Below are positions 14,749-23,098 of a DNA stretch of 35,267 bases, piece after piece (positions within the stretch are counted from its first letter, which is position 1; each line of letters begins with the position of its first letter). The notes beneath the pieces are model-generated. The model searched no databases, was not told where the DNA came from, and worked only from the letters and a program-made list of their open reading frames with translations. The translations under genes were made by a program, and so were the position numbers. The stretch is from Sphingomonas bacterium (GTDB lineage Bacteria; Pseudomonadota; Alphaproteobacteria; Sphingomonadales; Sphingomonadaceae), in contig NZ_JAQGLG010000260.1 of NCBI RefSeq assembly GCF_028292965.1, positions 1 to 35,267 on the forward strand, in the 5' to 3' direction.

Positions 14749-15936
14749 CTACCCCTCCGGCGTGAAAACCACCGGCAGCGTCTTCAGCGCCCGCGCCTCG
14801 CTCGACGTGTAATCGGGCACAAAACCATCAGCGATGCGGTAGTCGCCGATCCGCCGCAGCGCCGTCTTGAGGCAGATGTCGATCATCACCCGGGCATAAT
14901 GCCGGCCGATGCAGATATGCGCGCCGGCGCCGAACGACATATGCTCGCGCGCATCGCGTGAGATGATGCACTGGTCGGGATCGGCGAACTTCGCCGGATC
15001 GCGATTGGCCGCGCCGTTGATCGCGAGCACGAAATCGCCCGGCCGCACCACACCGCCATCCAGCTCGGTCTCCTTGCGAACCGTGCGGCGCAGTGTCTGG
15101 ATCGGCGTGGTGAAGCGCAGGAATTCCTCGATCGCGCCTTCCCATGGCACGTCGCCCGACAGCAGGCGCTTTTTGTCCTCGGGATGCTGGCCGAGATGAT
15201 AGAGCGCGCCGCTCATAGCCGAACTGGTCGAATCCAGCGCGCCGAACAGGGCAAGAATCAACACCTGATACCCTTCGGTATCGGTCAGCATGCGCCCGTC
15301 GAATTCCTCCTCGATCAGGCATTGCAGCAGATCGTCGCGCCGCTCGGTCGCGGTGCGCCGCGTGGCGACGAGGTTGGTGAGATATTCGGCGATCTCGCCA
15401 TAGCGCTGTACCCAGCCGTCATGGTCGACGAGTCGGTTATGGACCATCCACAACAGCTTCTCGGACAGCATCACCCGGTCGCTGCCCGGCACGCCGAGCA
15501 CCGGCAACGTCGTCATCGCCAGGAAGGGTCGGGTGAACTCATTGACCAGATCGGCGGTGCCGCGCTTGGCGAAGTCGTCGAACAGCTGGTCGGCCAACGC
15601 CTCGATGCGGGGCCGGTCCGCCTCCGCGGCATCCTGCGTGAAGAAGCGGTTGAGCACGCGGCGCCAGCTGGTGTGGCTCGGGGGATCGAGATCGACGGGG
15701 TAGAAGGTGACGAGCTGGGCCGGCAGGCCCGCGCCATCAGCGGAGGAGAAGGTGCGGTATTCGGAAAACACCCGCTTCACGCCGTCATAGGTGGTCGGAT
15801 AATAGAAGCCGCCAAGCTCGTTCGAATGGCCCAGCGGGCATCCGCTGCGCACCTTGGCGAGGAAACTGTACGGGTTCTGCGCGATCTCCTGGCTGTGATG
15901 GTTGTAATCGGCTTCGGTGACGTTCGCCTCGGTCAT
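14749..15936 (-). CDS. cytochrome P450 (bacterial class I)
   Basis: A 395-residue soluble P450 that would insert one oxygen atom into an organic substrate using electrons from the adjacent ferredoxin. The heme-binding loop FGAGAHICIG lies at 335-344 with the proximal ligand Cys342. The K-helix ExxR is E271-EFLR-R274. HTSWRRVLNRFF (about 88-99) is the C-helix. The I-helix reads LFGALDSTSSAM (230-241). It keeps the acidic Asp235 but has Ser236 where most P450s have Thr. The frame is open to 16161, but the ATG at 15936 has AGGAGAAGC just ahead and yields a normal length. It starts 20 bases after the ferredoxin gene. I cannot assign a CYP family or substrate. Confidence 0.92.
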   Translation of the reverse strand: MTEANVTEADYNHHSQEIAQNPYSFLAKVRSGCPLGHSNELGGFYYPTTYDGVKRVFSEYRTFSSADGAGLPAQLVTFYPVDLDPPSHTSWRRVLNRFFTQDAAEADRPRIEALADQLFDDFAKRGTADLVNEFTRPFLAMTTLPVLGVPGSDRVMLSEKLLWMVHNRLVDHDGWVQRYGEIAEYLTNLVATRRTATERRDDLLQCLIEEEFDGRMLTDTEGYQVLILALFGALDSTSSAMSGALYHLGQHPEDKKRLLSGDVPWEGAIEEFLRFTTPIQTLRRTVRKETELDGGVVRPGDFVLAINGAANRDPAKFADPDQCIISRDAREHMSFGAGAHICIGRHYARVMIDICLKTALRRIGDYRIADGFVPDYTSSEARALKTLPVVFTPEG

Positions 15937-15956
15937 CCTGCTTCTCCTGGGCGCGC

Positions 15957-16277
15957 TTATCGCTGACTGCGGGGGGTGAGGATGGTGATGCCCTCCATCG
16001 CCGCGGTCACCTTGATCTGGCACGACAGCCTGCTGCGCGTATCGACGCCGATACCGAAGGCGAGCATCTCCTGTTCGTCCTCGGAAGGCTCGCCCGTCAC
16101 CGCGCGCCAAGCGTCGGGGATATAGACATGGCAGGTCGCGCAGGCGAGCGCACCGCCGCATTCGCCCTCGATCGTGGCGACGCCGTTGCGCACCGCCGCC
16201 TCCATCAGGTTGGTGCCCTCCGGCGCGTCGATGACGGATTCACCGCCATCCTGATCCTTGTACCTAACGCTGACCAT
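15957..16277 (-). CDS. 2Fe-2S ferredoxin (adrenodoxin/putidaredoxin type)
   Basis: A 106-residue electron carrier. The cluster ligands are in CGGALACATC (C-x5-C-x2-C, about residues 40-49) plus a fourth Cys in RLSCQIKVT (about 86), the pattern of adrenodoxin-like ferredoxins that serve P450s. The N-terminal beta-grasp start (VSVRYKDQDGGESVIDAPEGTNLMEAA) and the DEQEMLAF helix are typical. It directly precedes the P450 gene, its evident partner. No ferredoxin reductase gene is in the window, so that component must be supplied from elsewhere. Confidence 0.93.
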   Translation of the reverse strand: MVSVRYKDQDGGESVIDAPEGTNLMEAAVRNGVATIEGECGGALACATCHVYIPDAWRAVTGEPSEDEQEMLAFGIGVDTRSRLSCQIKVTAAMEGITILTPRSQR

Positions 16278-16301
16278 CAGAGCTCCTGTGAAGAACAGGT
16301 A

Positions 16302-16324
16302 GGCGGCGGCGCCCCGCCACCGCC
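16302..16324. other. GC-rich hairpin between TonB receptor and ferredoxin genes
   Basis: GGCGGCGGCG and CGCCACCGCC form a 10-base stem with one mismatch and a 3-base loop. It lies in the 79-base gap of the TonB receptor-ferredoxin-P450 group. It has no T-tract. It could damp read-through or stabilise a processed mRNA end. Confidence 0.4.
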
Positions 16325-16356
16325 CACCAAAGCTTGCCCGTGCCGGACGTCGCCGG

Positions 16357-18543
16357 TCAACGCGTCTTCACGCTGAGCGTGACGCCGACCGTGCGCGGCG
16401 GGGCGAGGAACTGGATGTCACCCAGCGCCTGTTCCGTCCGGTTGAGATAATAATTCTTGTTGAGCAGGTTGCGCGCCCACACCTGCACCCCGAAGCGCTT
16501 GTCGGACGAGGTCCAGCCCAAAGTGCCATTGACCACGGCATAGGCCGGAATGAACAGTCGGTTGGCCGCCGAGACGAACACCTTGTCGCGGAACGACATG
16601 CTGCCGTTCACCGCGAACTCGCCGAAGCTGCTCGGGATACGATAATCGAGCGATAAATTGCCGCTGAGTTTCGGCGCATAGATCAGCTGGTTGCCCGTCG
16701 CGTTCACCACCGTCTGCCCGCCGAGCAACGGCGAGGAGGGCGTGAAGGTCGCATTGGGGAAGTTGGTGTATTTGCCGTCAAGCCAGCCGAGCCCGGCCGA
16801 GATGGTGAAGTAGCGCGACGCCTTGATCGCCAGGTCGGCATCGATGCCGTGGATGCGCGCCGCCGCGGCATTGGTGGTCAACACCGCGCCGCCGCCGGTG
16901 ATGTTGAAGACCTGGATATCCTTATAGGTGTAGATGAACGCCGCGACGTTGAAGCGCACCTTGTGGTCGAACAGCTGCATCTTCAGCCCGGTTTCATAGG
17001 CGTCGAGCACTTCCGGCCGATAACCCGGCGTGCCGGCGTTGATCATGTTGAACCCGCCGCTCTTGATGCCGCGATTGTAGGAGATGTAGCCGAGGATATC
17101 CGACGAGAAATCGTGGTCCAGCGCCGCACGCCAGGTGAGCTTTTTGAAACTCTGCGACTGCGGACAATTGGTCGTCGCGCCGGGACACAGCGCAATCGGC
17201 GCATGCGGGAAGGTCACGCCGCCGCTCTCGGTGTGGCCGTCGGTATCCTGCGTCTCGCTGGTATAGCGCAGGCCGGCGGTCAGCTTGGTATCGGTGAAGA
17301 TCGGATAGGTCACCTGGGCATAGGCCGAATAGGATTTGGTCTTCTGCGAGCCGAACAGGTCGATCGACGGCAGCGGCGCGGCCGCAGCGCCGGCGATGTG
17401 CAGCGGGGTGTAGGCATATTTGGCGTCGAAAAAATAACCGCCGACCAGCCAGTCGACCGCCGAGCCCTTGTTCGAGAGCAACTGGACTTCCTGCGAGAAG
17501 CTCTCCGCGAACTGGTTGATCGTCGCCTGGACGATCGGCGCCGGCGTCGCGTCCTGGTCGAGATGGAATTCGCCGACGACGTGCCGATAGCCTGAGATGC
17601 TGACGAAGCGCGCAAAGCCGAGTTGCTGATCCACCCGCAGCGAGGCGCCATAGATCTCGTTGTCGCCCGTATTGGCGAAGTCGGTGTTGGTCTTGCGCAC
17701 GCCGGGATAGCTGGTGACGCCGTCCGCACCGATCACGCCCTGTGCCAGCTGATAATCGGTGCCGGTCGAACGCAGACGACTGTAATCGCCGGTGATGCGA
17801 ATTTCGGTGGTCGAGCCAGGCGTCAGCAGCAGCTTCGAGCGAAGCTGGAGCTGGTTGGTCCTGAAGATGTCCTGGTTGCGGTGGATGTCGGTGCCATAGC
17901 CGTCGCCATTGCGATTGAAGCTGAAGGCGAGATCGATCGCCGCGCTTTTGCCCAGCCCGGTCGACGCATAGGCCGCGGCTTCGAGCGTGTTGTAGGTGCC
18001 ATAACCGATGCTCGCATCCAGCAGCGGCTCATGTACCGGGTCGCGCGTGACGATCTGGATAACGCCGCCAGTCGCGTTGCGGCCGAACAAAGTACCCTGC
18101 GGCCCCTTCAGGACCTCGATCCGCTCGACATTGTTGAACTTGAACACATTGCCGGTGACCGACGGGATATAAACGCCGTCGATATAGGTGGCGACCGAGG
18201 CCTCGTCGTTGGGGTTGGACTGGTTCGAGCCGACACCGCGCAGGAACGGCGTCACCGACACGCCGTTTTCCGACAAGGTCAAATTGGGGACCGCCGCCTC
18301 GAGGTTGAGCGAGCTGGTCACCTGGCGCGAATTCAGGTCGCCCGCGGTAACGGCGGTGACCGAGATCGGCACTTTCTGCAGCGATTGTGAAGTGCGCTGC
18401 GCGGTGACGATGATGTCTTTCAGCGTCGTGCCGTCATCGGCCGGCGCCTGATTGGCGGCTGGCGGGGCCGACTGGGCATGGGCCGGTGTGGCGGCGCAAA
18501 CGGCCAGAGCGACACCAGCGAGCAAAACGGCACGAGCTTTCAT
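16357..18543 (-). CDS. TonB-dependent outer-membrane receptor
   Basis: A 728-residue outer-membrane transporter energised by TonB-ExbB-ExbD. It has a signal peptide of about 23 residues (ending AHA/Q) and a TonB-box-like segment DIIVTAQR at 43-50. The plug domain carries PNLTLSENGVSVTPFLRGVG, YIDGVYIP and VERIEVLKGPQGTLFGRNATGGVIQIVTRDP. A 22-strand-type barrel ends NLLNKNYYLNRTEQAL.. LSVKTR. The plug matches the sphingomonad receptors often linked to uptake of hydrophobic or aromatic compounds as much as siderophores. It lies upstream of the ferredoxin and P450 genes on the same strand. This suggests it imports the P450 substrate; the substrate is not readable. GGGGAGGATGAG provides a strong ribosome site. 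Confidence 0.92.
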   Translation of the reverse strand: MKARAVLLAGVALAVCAATPAHAQSAPPAANQAPADDGTTLKDIIVTAQRTSQSLQKVPISVTAVTAGDLNSRQVTSSLNLEAAVPNLTLSENGVSVTPFLRGVGSNQSNPNDEASVATYIDGVYIPSVTGNVFKFNNVERIEVLKGPQGTLFGRNATGGVIQIVTRDPVHEPLLDASIGYGTYNTLEAAAYASTGLGKSAAIDLAFSFNRNGDGYGTDIHRNQDIFRTNQLQLRSKLLLTPGSTTEIRITGDYSRLRSTGTDYQLAQGVIGADGVTSYPGVRKTNTDFANTGDNEIYGASLRVDQQLGFARFVSISGYRHVVGEFHLDQDATPAPIVQATINQFAESFSQEVQLLSNKGSAVDWLVGGYFFDAKYAYTPLHIAGAAAAPLPSIDLFGSQKTKSYSAYAQVTYPIFTDTKLTAGLRYTSETQDTDGHTESGGVTFPHAPIALCPGATTNCPQSQSFKKLTWRAALDHDFSSDILGYISYNRGIKSGGFNMINAGTPGYRPEVLDAYETGLKMQLFDHKVRFNVAAFIYTYKDIQVFNITGGGAVLTTNAAAARIHGIDADLAIKASRYFTISAGLGWLDGKYTNFPNATFTPSSPLLGGQTVVNATGNQLIYAPKLSGNLSLDYRIPSSFGEFAVNGSMSFRDKVFVSAANRLFIPAYAVVNGTLGWTSSDKRFGVQVWARNLLNKNYYLNRTEQALGDIQFLAPPRTVGVTLSVKTR

Positions 18544-18614
18544 CTCATCCTCCCCAACAATGACGGGGCCGCTTTTTTTGCGGGCGGTCCCCTTGGCCTG
18601 ACTCGATTATGAAC

Positions 18615-18631
18615 CAGACGCTGTTAGTCTG
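18615..18631. promoter_or_regulatory. 17-bp inverted repeat on the TonB-receptor side of the divergent promoter
   Basis: CAGAC-N7-GTCTG is an inverted repeat with five-base arms, 72-88 bases upstream of the receptor start. On the minus strand it is followed by CATAAT, a fair -10 hexamer. It is a candidate operator, but short arms make chance possible. Confidence 0.35.
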
Positions 18632-18714
18632 TTACTGCGGTTCAGAAGGGATTGCAACGGTCAGTTTCGCGAGCGTCACATTGCGCCTCCGGCCTGAATC
18701 CCTCTCTGCAAAAC

Positions 18715-18728
18715 TGACAAATTTGTCA
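18715..18728. promoter_or_regulatory. perfect 14-bp palindrome in the divergent receptor/aldehyde dehydrogenase promoter
   Basis: TGACAAATTTGTCA is perfectly symmetric. It lies in the 285-base gap between the divergent receptor and aldehyde dehydrogenase genes, 100 bases from the latter and 171 from the former. The rest of this gap contains no gene. It is a good candidate for a dimeric regulator site acting on both directions. Confidence 0.5.
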
Positions 18729-18828
18729 TGCGGTGAATGTGCGCGGCGCCTTGTGGCATTTATGAAACAGCGTTAGGGTAATCGCACAAGCGGGGCCGAC
18801 TCAACAGGTCTGCAGGGTTGGAGAGGCA

Positions 18829-20316
18829 ATGACTCAAGACGATGCGCTACTCGATCGTGTCCGGCGCGGGCGCTTTCTGATCGACGGGAAATGGATTGAA
18901 CCGGGCAGCCGCGCGCGGTTCGATATCGTCACCCCATCGGATGAAACGGTCTTCGCCTCGATCCCGCTGGCCAATGCCGAGGATATCGCCGCCGCCGTCG
19001 CCGCGGCACGGCGTGCCTTCGACACCGGCCCATGGCCTCGCCTCTCGCACCGCGAGCGGGGTGAGTTCCTTTCCCGCCTGGCCGATGCGATCGAAGCGAA
19101 GTCGGCCTTGTTCGCCCGCATCTGGACGTCCGAGGTCGGCGGCCTGATCGGTTATGGCGGGCACATGGTCGCGGGGTCATGCGCGATCATTCGCGACTTC
19201 GCCCGCATGGCGACCGACTTCCCCTTCATCGAGCACCACACCCCAACCGCCGGCGGCAATGTCGGCCTGCTGATCCATGAGCCAGTCGGCGTGGTCGGGG
19301 CGATCATCCCGTGGAACGCGCCGATCCTGATGCTCGCCTCCAAGCTCGCCCCCGCGCTGCTGGCGGGCTGCACCGTCATCGTGAAGATGTCGCCCGAGGC
19401 ACCGCTCGAAGCGATGCTGCTCGGCGAGATCGTCGAGGAACTCGGCCTGCCGCCCGGCGTGATCAACATCGTCACCGCGGACCGCGTCGAGTCCGAACTG
19501 CTGGTCCATGACGAGCGCGTCGACAAGATCAGCTTCACCGGCTCCAGCGCGGTCGGCCAGCGCGTCGCCTCGATCTGCGGCGGCCGCATGGCGCGAGGCA
19601 CGTTCGAACTGGGCGGCAAGTCGGCCGCCGTCGTGCTCGACGATTCACCGCTCGACCTGGTGATCGGCGCGGTCGCGCCGCAGGTCGGCATGCTCGGCAT
19701 GCAATTCTGCTCCGCGCTGAGCCGGGTGATCGTGCCGCAGCATCGCCATGACGCTCTGCTCGATGGCATCGCCGGAGCGCTCAGCCAGGTGAAGGTCGGC
19801 GATCCCTTCGACCTCGCCACCGAGATGGGCCCGATGTCGATGAAGCGGCAGCTCGAACGGATCCAGGCGTATATCGCCAGCGGCGTATCCGACGGCCTGA
19901 CGCTCGCCACCGGCGGCGGCCGGCCCCATGGCTTCAACCAAGGTTATTTCCTCGAACCGACCTTGTTCGGCGACGTGCCCAACGATGCGAAGATCGCCCG
20001 GGAGGAGATTTTCGGCCCCGTCATCTGCGTCATCCCGGCACGCGACGAGGAAGAGGCGATCGCCATGGCCAATGACAGCGACTTCGGGCTCAACAGCTCG
20101 ATCTTCACCGCCGATCCCGACCGGGCGCTGCAGGTCGCACGGCGGATGCGTGCCGGCACGGTGGGCCACAACGCCTTTCGCAGCGACTTCGGCATCGCGT
20201 TCGGCGGCTACAAGCGCTCGGGTATCGGCCGCGAGGGCGGCCGGCTCGGCCTGCTACCCTATCTCGAAGCCAAGACCGTGATCCTTGAGGAAGAACCCTC
20301 GTCGCTTTTCGCCTGA
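18829..20316 (+). CDS. NAD(P)-dependent aldehyde dehydrogenase
   Basis: Oxidises an aldehyde to the carboxylic acid in the cytoplasm. The 495-residue protein is full length. Seen are the Asn motif IIPWNAPILML (residues 159-169), CTVIVKMSPEAP, the Rossmann ISFTGSSAVGQRVA (235-247) and the general base Glu260 in FELGGKSAAVV. The nucleophile Cys294 is in MQFCSALSRV (the usual position in GQ.C.A.SR), followed by EEIFGPVICVIPARDEEEAI and FGGYKRSGIGRE. All catalytic residues are present. It starts a two-gene plus-strand operon with the PQQ alcohol dehydrogenase 16 bases downstream, so it probably takes that enzyme's aldehyde product. It is divergent from the receptor-P450 group. Confidence 0.92.
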   Translation: MTQDDALLDRVRRGRFLIDGKWIEPGSRARFDIVTPSDETVFASIPLANAEDIAAAVAAARRAFDTGPWPRLSHRERGEFLSRLADAIEAKSALFARIWTSEVGGLIGYGGHMVAGSCAIIRDFARMATDFPFIEHHTPTAGGNVGLLIHEPVGVVGAIIPWNAPILMLASKLAPALLAGCTVIVKMSPEAPLEAMLLGEIVEELGLPPGVINIVTADRVESELLVHDERVDKISFTGSSAVGQRVASICGGRMARGTFELGGKSAAVVLDDSPLDLVIGAVAPQVGMLGMQFCSALSRVIVPQHRHDALLDGIAGALSQVKVGDPFDLATEMGPMSMKRQLERIQAYIASGVSDGLTLATGGGRPHGFNQGYFLEPTLFGDVPNDAKIAREEIFGPVICVIPARDEEEAIAMANDSDFGLNSSIFTADPDRALQVARRMRAGTVGHNAFRSDFGIAFGGYKRSGIGREGGRLGLLPYLEAKTVILEEEPSSLFA

Positions 20317-20332
20317 TTTTTTTGGGGGCCTT

Positions 20333-22399
20333 ATGAACCGCATATCCATCGCGATCACGGGCGGCCTCGCCCTGCTGCTGGCCGGCTGTCACGGACAGGC
20401 CGGTTCGGATGCCGGCAACCCGGACGAATGGCCCTTTTACGGTCATGACCAGCAGGAGCAGCGCTTCAGCCCGGTCGATCTGATCAACCGTTCGACCGTC
20501 ACCAGGCTCGGCCTCGCCTGGTCGGCCGAGGTCGACAGCGACCGCGGCCAGGAAGCGACGCCGCTGATGGTCGATGGCGTGGTCTATGTCAGCACCGCAT
20601 GGTCGCTGGTCTATGCCTTCGATGCCGCGACCGGAAAACAGCTCTGGTTCTATGACCCCAAAACGCCGCGCGAGGCGCTGGTCAGCGCCTGCTGCGACGC
20701 GGTCAATCGCGGCGTCGCGGTACATGGCGGCAAGGTCTATGTCGGCACGCTCGACGGCCGGCTGGTGGCGATCGATGCGAAGAGCGGCAAGCTCGCCTGG
20801 GAGGCAAACACCTTTGCCGGCGCGCCCTCGACCATGCGCTACACCATCACCGGCGCGCCGCGCGTGGTGAAGGACAAGATCGTCATCGGCAATGGCGGCG
20901 CCGAGATGGGCGTGCGCGGTTTCGTCACCGCCTATGATGCGGCGAGCGGCAATCTCGCCTGGCGGTTCTACCTGACGCCCAACCCCAACAACAAGCCGGA
21001 CGGCGCGGCCTCGGACGATGTGCTGATGGCCAATGCCTATAAGAGCTGGGGCGATGGCGAATGGCGCCGAAGCGGCGGCGGCGGCACCGCCTGGGACGCG
21101 ATGACCTACGACCCGGCGGCGAACCTCTTCTACATCGGCGCGGGCAATGGCGGCCCGTTCGACTATCAGGTGCGCTCGGGCGGCAAGGGCGACAATCTGT
21201 TCTTGTCGTCGATCGTCGCGGTCGACCCCGATACGGGCAAATACAAATGGCACTATCAGACCACGCCGTCGGACAGCTGGGACTATACCGCCACCCAGTC
21301 GATCATGACCGCGACACTGACGATCGACGGCAAGCCGCGCAACGTGGTGATGCAGGCCCCGAAGAACGGCTATTTCTATGTGCTCGATCGCGACAGCGGC
21401 AAGCTGCTCTCGGCCAAGCCCTTTGCGCCCGTCACCTGGTCGACCGGCATCGACATGGCGACCGGCCGGCCCAATTTCGTGGCCAACGTCCACTACCAGA
21501 ACGGCCCCGCCGTGCTGCAGCCCGGTCCGTTCGGCGCGCATAGCTGGCAGGCCATGTCGTTCAGCCCACGCACGGGCCTTGTCTACATCCCGGTGCAGTT
21601 CACCACCGGCGCCTATGAAAAGGCCGACAAGTTCCAGCACCGCCCGATCAGCCAGAATGCCGGCATCGCGATGAAGGAATTCCCCGAGGATCAGCTCCCC
21701 GCGATCCTCGCCGCGACCACCGGCCAGCTTCTCGCTTGGGACCCGGTCGCGCAAAAGGCGCGCTGGTCGGTGCCGAAGCGCTGGTTCGTTAATGGCGGCA
21801 CGCTGGCCACCGCCGGCGATCTCGTCTTCCAGGGCGATATGGACGGCGTGCTCAGCGCCTATGACGCCTATAACGGCAAGCTGCTCTGGTCGTTCAAGGC
21901 GGGCAAGAGCATCATCGCGCCGCCGATCAGCTACCGCATCAATGGCGAGCAATATGTCGCGGTGATGTCGGGCTTTGGCGGCGCCGGCGCGCTGGTCGGC
22001 AAGATCGTGCCCGACAACCCCCGCGCCAATGGTCGGTTGATGGTGTTCAAGCTCGGCGGCACAGCGACGCTGCCCGTCGTCGCGCCGGCGACGCTGACGC
22101 CGATCGACGTGAAAGGGCTCAGCTCGACCGGCAATGCCGATCTGGGCATGGCCCTCTACGACACCACCTGCACCGTCTGCCACGGCGCCAATGCCTCGGT
22201 ATCCTACACCGCCGACCTGCGCCGCTCGGCCGCGCTGCACGATGCCGCGATATGGAAAGCGATCGTGATCGACGGGGCGTTGAAGGAGCGCGGCATGGTC
22301 GCCTTCAACCAGATCCTGACCCCGCAGGACGCCGAGAATGTCCGCGCCTATGTCATCCGCCAGGCGAAAAAGGGGGCGGCAGCGGCACCGGCGAAATAG
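20333..22399 (+). CDS. PQQ-dependent quinohemoprotein alcohol dehydrogenase, lipoprotein
   Basis: A 688-residue periplasmic-side enzyme that oxidises alcohols with PQQ and passes electrons through its own heme c. The lipobox LLLAGC ends at Cys19. The residue after Cys is His rather than Asp, so outer-membrane sorting would be expected by the E. coli rule. The eight-bladed propeller domain has the vicinal disulfide C120-C121 (SACCDAV), metal ligands E191 (GAEMGVRG) and N272 (GAGNGG), and catalytic Asp317 in SWDYTATQ. The residue two after this Asp is Thr319, not Asp, which points to calcium rather than a lanthanide. The C-terminal cytochrome domain has CTVCH at 613-617 and a probable Met ligand in RGMVAFNQ. 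This is the type II quinohemoprotein layout. Confidence 0.92.
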   Translation: MNRISIAITGGLALLLAGCHGQAGSDAGNPDEWPFYGHDQQEQRFSPVDLINRSTVTRLGLAWSAEVDSDRGQEATPLMVDGVVYVSTAWSLVYAFDAATGKQLWFYDPKTPREALVSACCDAVNRGVAVHGGKVYVGTLDGRLVAIDAKSGKLAWEANTFAGAPSTMRYTITGAPRVVKDKIVIGNGGAEMGVRGFVTAYDAASGNLAWRFYLTPNPNNKPDGAASDDVLMANAYKSWGDGEWRRSGGGGTAWDAMTYDPAANLFYIGAGNGGPFDYQVRSGGKGDNLFLSSIVAVDPDTGKYKWHYQTTPSDSWDYTATQSIMTATLTIDGKPRNVVMQAPKNGYFYVLDRDSGKLLSAKPFAPVTWSTGIDMATGRPNFVANVHYQNGPAVLQPGPFGAHSWQAMSFSPRTGLVYIPVQFTTGAYEKADKFQHRPISQNAGIAMKEFPEDQLPAILAATTGQLLAWDPVAQKARWSVPKRWFVNGGTLATAGDLVFQGDMDGVLSAYDAYNGKLLWSFKAGKSIIAPPISYRINGEQYVAVMSGFGGAGALVGKIVPDNPRANGRLMVFKLGGTATLPVVAPATLTPIDVKGLSSTGNADLGMALYDTTCTVCHGANASVSYTADLRRSAALHDAAIWKAIVIDGALKERGMVAFNQILTPQDAENVRAYVIRQAKKGAAAAPAK

Positions 22400-22410
22400 G
22401 CCTGAGGCGG

Positions 22411-22497
22411 TGTGACAAAATTCGGTGGCCGGCGTCTGCCGTAAACCCGTGCAAATCAGCGGGTTTTGCGGGCGGCGACCGGCCGAATTTTGTCACA
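22411..22497. terminator. large inverted repeat between convergent genes (possible two-way terminator)
   Basis: TGTGACAAAATTCGG at 22411-22425 and CCGAATTTTGTCACA at 22483-22497 are perfect 15-base arms. Inside them AAACCCG and CGGGTTT (about 22443-22467) form a second stem. The element fills the gap between the plus-strand PQQ dehydrogenase and the minus-strand NmrA-like gene. The A/T run inside the outer arm gives a short T-tract in either direction, but not a classical terminator tail. Confidence 0.55.
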
Positions 22498-22501
22498 TGT
22501 C

Positions 22502-23098
22502 TCAATAGGCGATCGAGAACCTCTGCCGGCTGTGCCGCCGCACCTCGAGTTCATCGACCAACGCCTTGGCCAGATCCTCATAGGATATGCGGCTGTTGCC
22601 CGCGTCATCGCGCATCAGATCGTCGCCGCCGAGGCGGTAGGTGCCGGTGCGCTCGCCGGGTGCGAACTGCGCCGCAGGCGAGAGGAAGCTCCATTCGGCG
22701 TCGCTCGCCTGCAAGGCTTCGAGGAAGGCCTTGCCGGCTCGCACCTCAGGCAGGAATTCGGCCGGCATGCCGGGTGCATCGACCAGTTGCAGGCCCGGCG
22801 CGATAAACAGGGTGCCGGCACCGCCCACCACCAGCAGGCGCGGCACACCCGCGTCTGCAACGGCACCGAGGATCGTCGCGGCATCCATCGACACGAACCG
22901 GCCGGCGACCATTAGGGCATCGTTGCCCCGGATCGCTGCGGCCAGTGCCGTGCGATCATTGGCATCGGCCACCATCATCGGCACGCCGGTCTCGGCCGGC
23001 TGCCGGGCGACGCCGGTTACCTCGTGCGCGCGGCCGGTCAGTTCGGCGACCAGTCGCTGGCCGACCTTGCCGCTCGCACCGATCAGCGCGACCTTCAT
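22502..23098 (-). CDS. NmrA-like NAD(P)-binding protein (atypical SDR)
   Basis: A 198-residue Rossmann protein with the nucleotide motif ALIGASGKVGQRLV (4-17). A strand ends VADANDRTALAAAI, and the central VPRLLVVGGAGTLFI and SFLSPAAQFAPGERTGTYR are typical of the small NmrA/YwnB-type atypical SDR group. No Tyr-x3-Lys dyad is visible, so catalytic SDR chemistry is doubtful. It could be a redox sensor or a reductase using another mechanism. Its start overlaps the acyl-CoA dehydrogenase stop by four bases (ATGA), making it the last gene of the five-gene acyl-CoA operon. Confidence 0.8.
   Translation of the reverse strand: MKVALIGASGKVGQRLVAELTGRAHEVTGVARQPAETGVPMMVADANDRTALAAAIRGNDALMVAGRFVSMDAATILGAVADAGVPRLLVVGGAGTLFIAPGLQLVDAPGMPAEFLPEVRAGKAFLEALQASDAEWSFLSPAAQFAPGERTGTYRLGGDDLMRDDAGNSRISYEDLAKALVDELEVRRHSRQRFSIAY

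Noticed and set aside
20105..22240. Long minus-strand open frame opposite the PQQ dehydrogenase
   Set aside because: It is a compositional shadow of a high-GC gene: Arg/His/Gly-rich, no family motifs, while the plus strand encodes a complete, recognisable enzyme.
20333..22399. Lanthanide-dependent (XoxF-type) alcohol dehydrogenase
   Set aside because: The catalytic Asp is followed two residues later by Thr (WDYT), not by the extra Asp that marks lanthanide enzymes.
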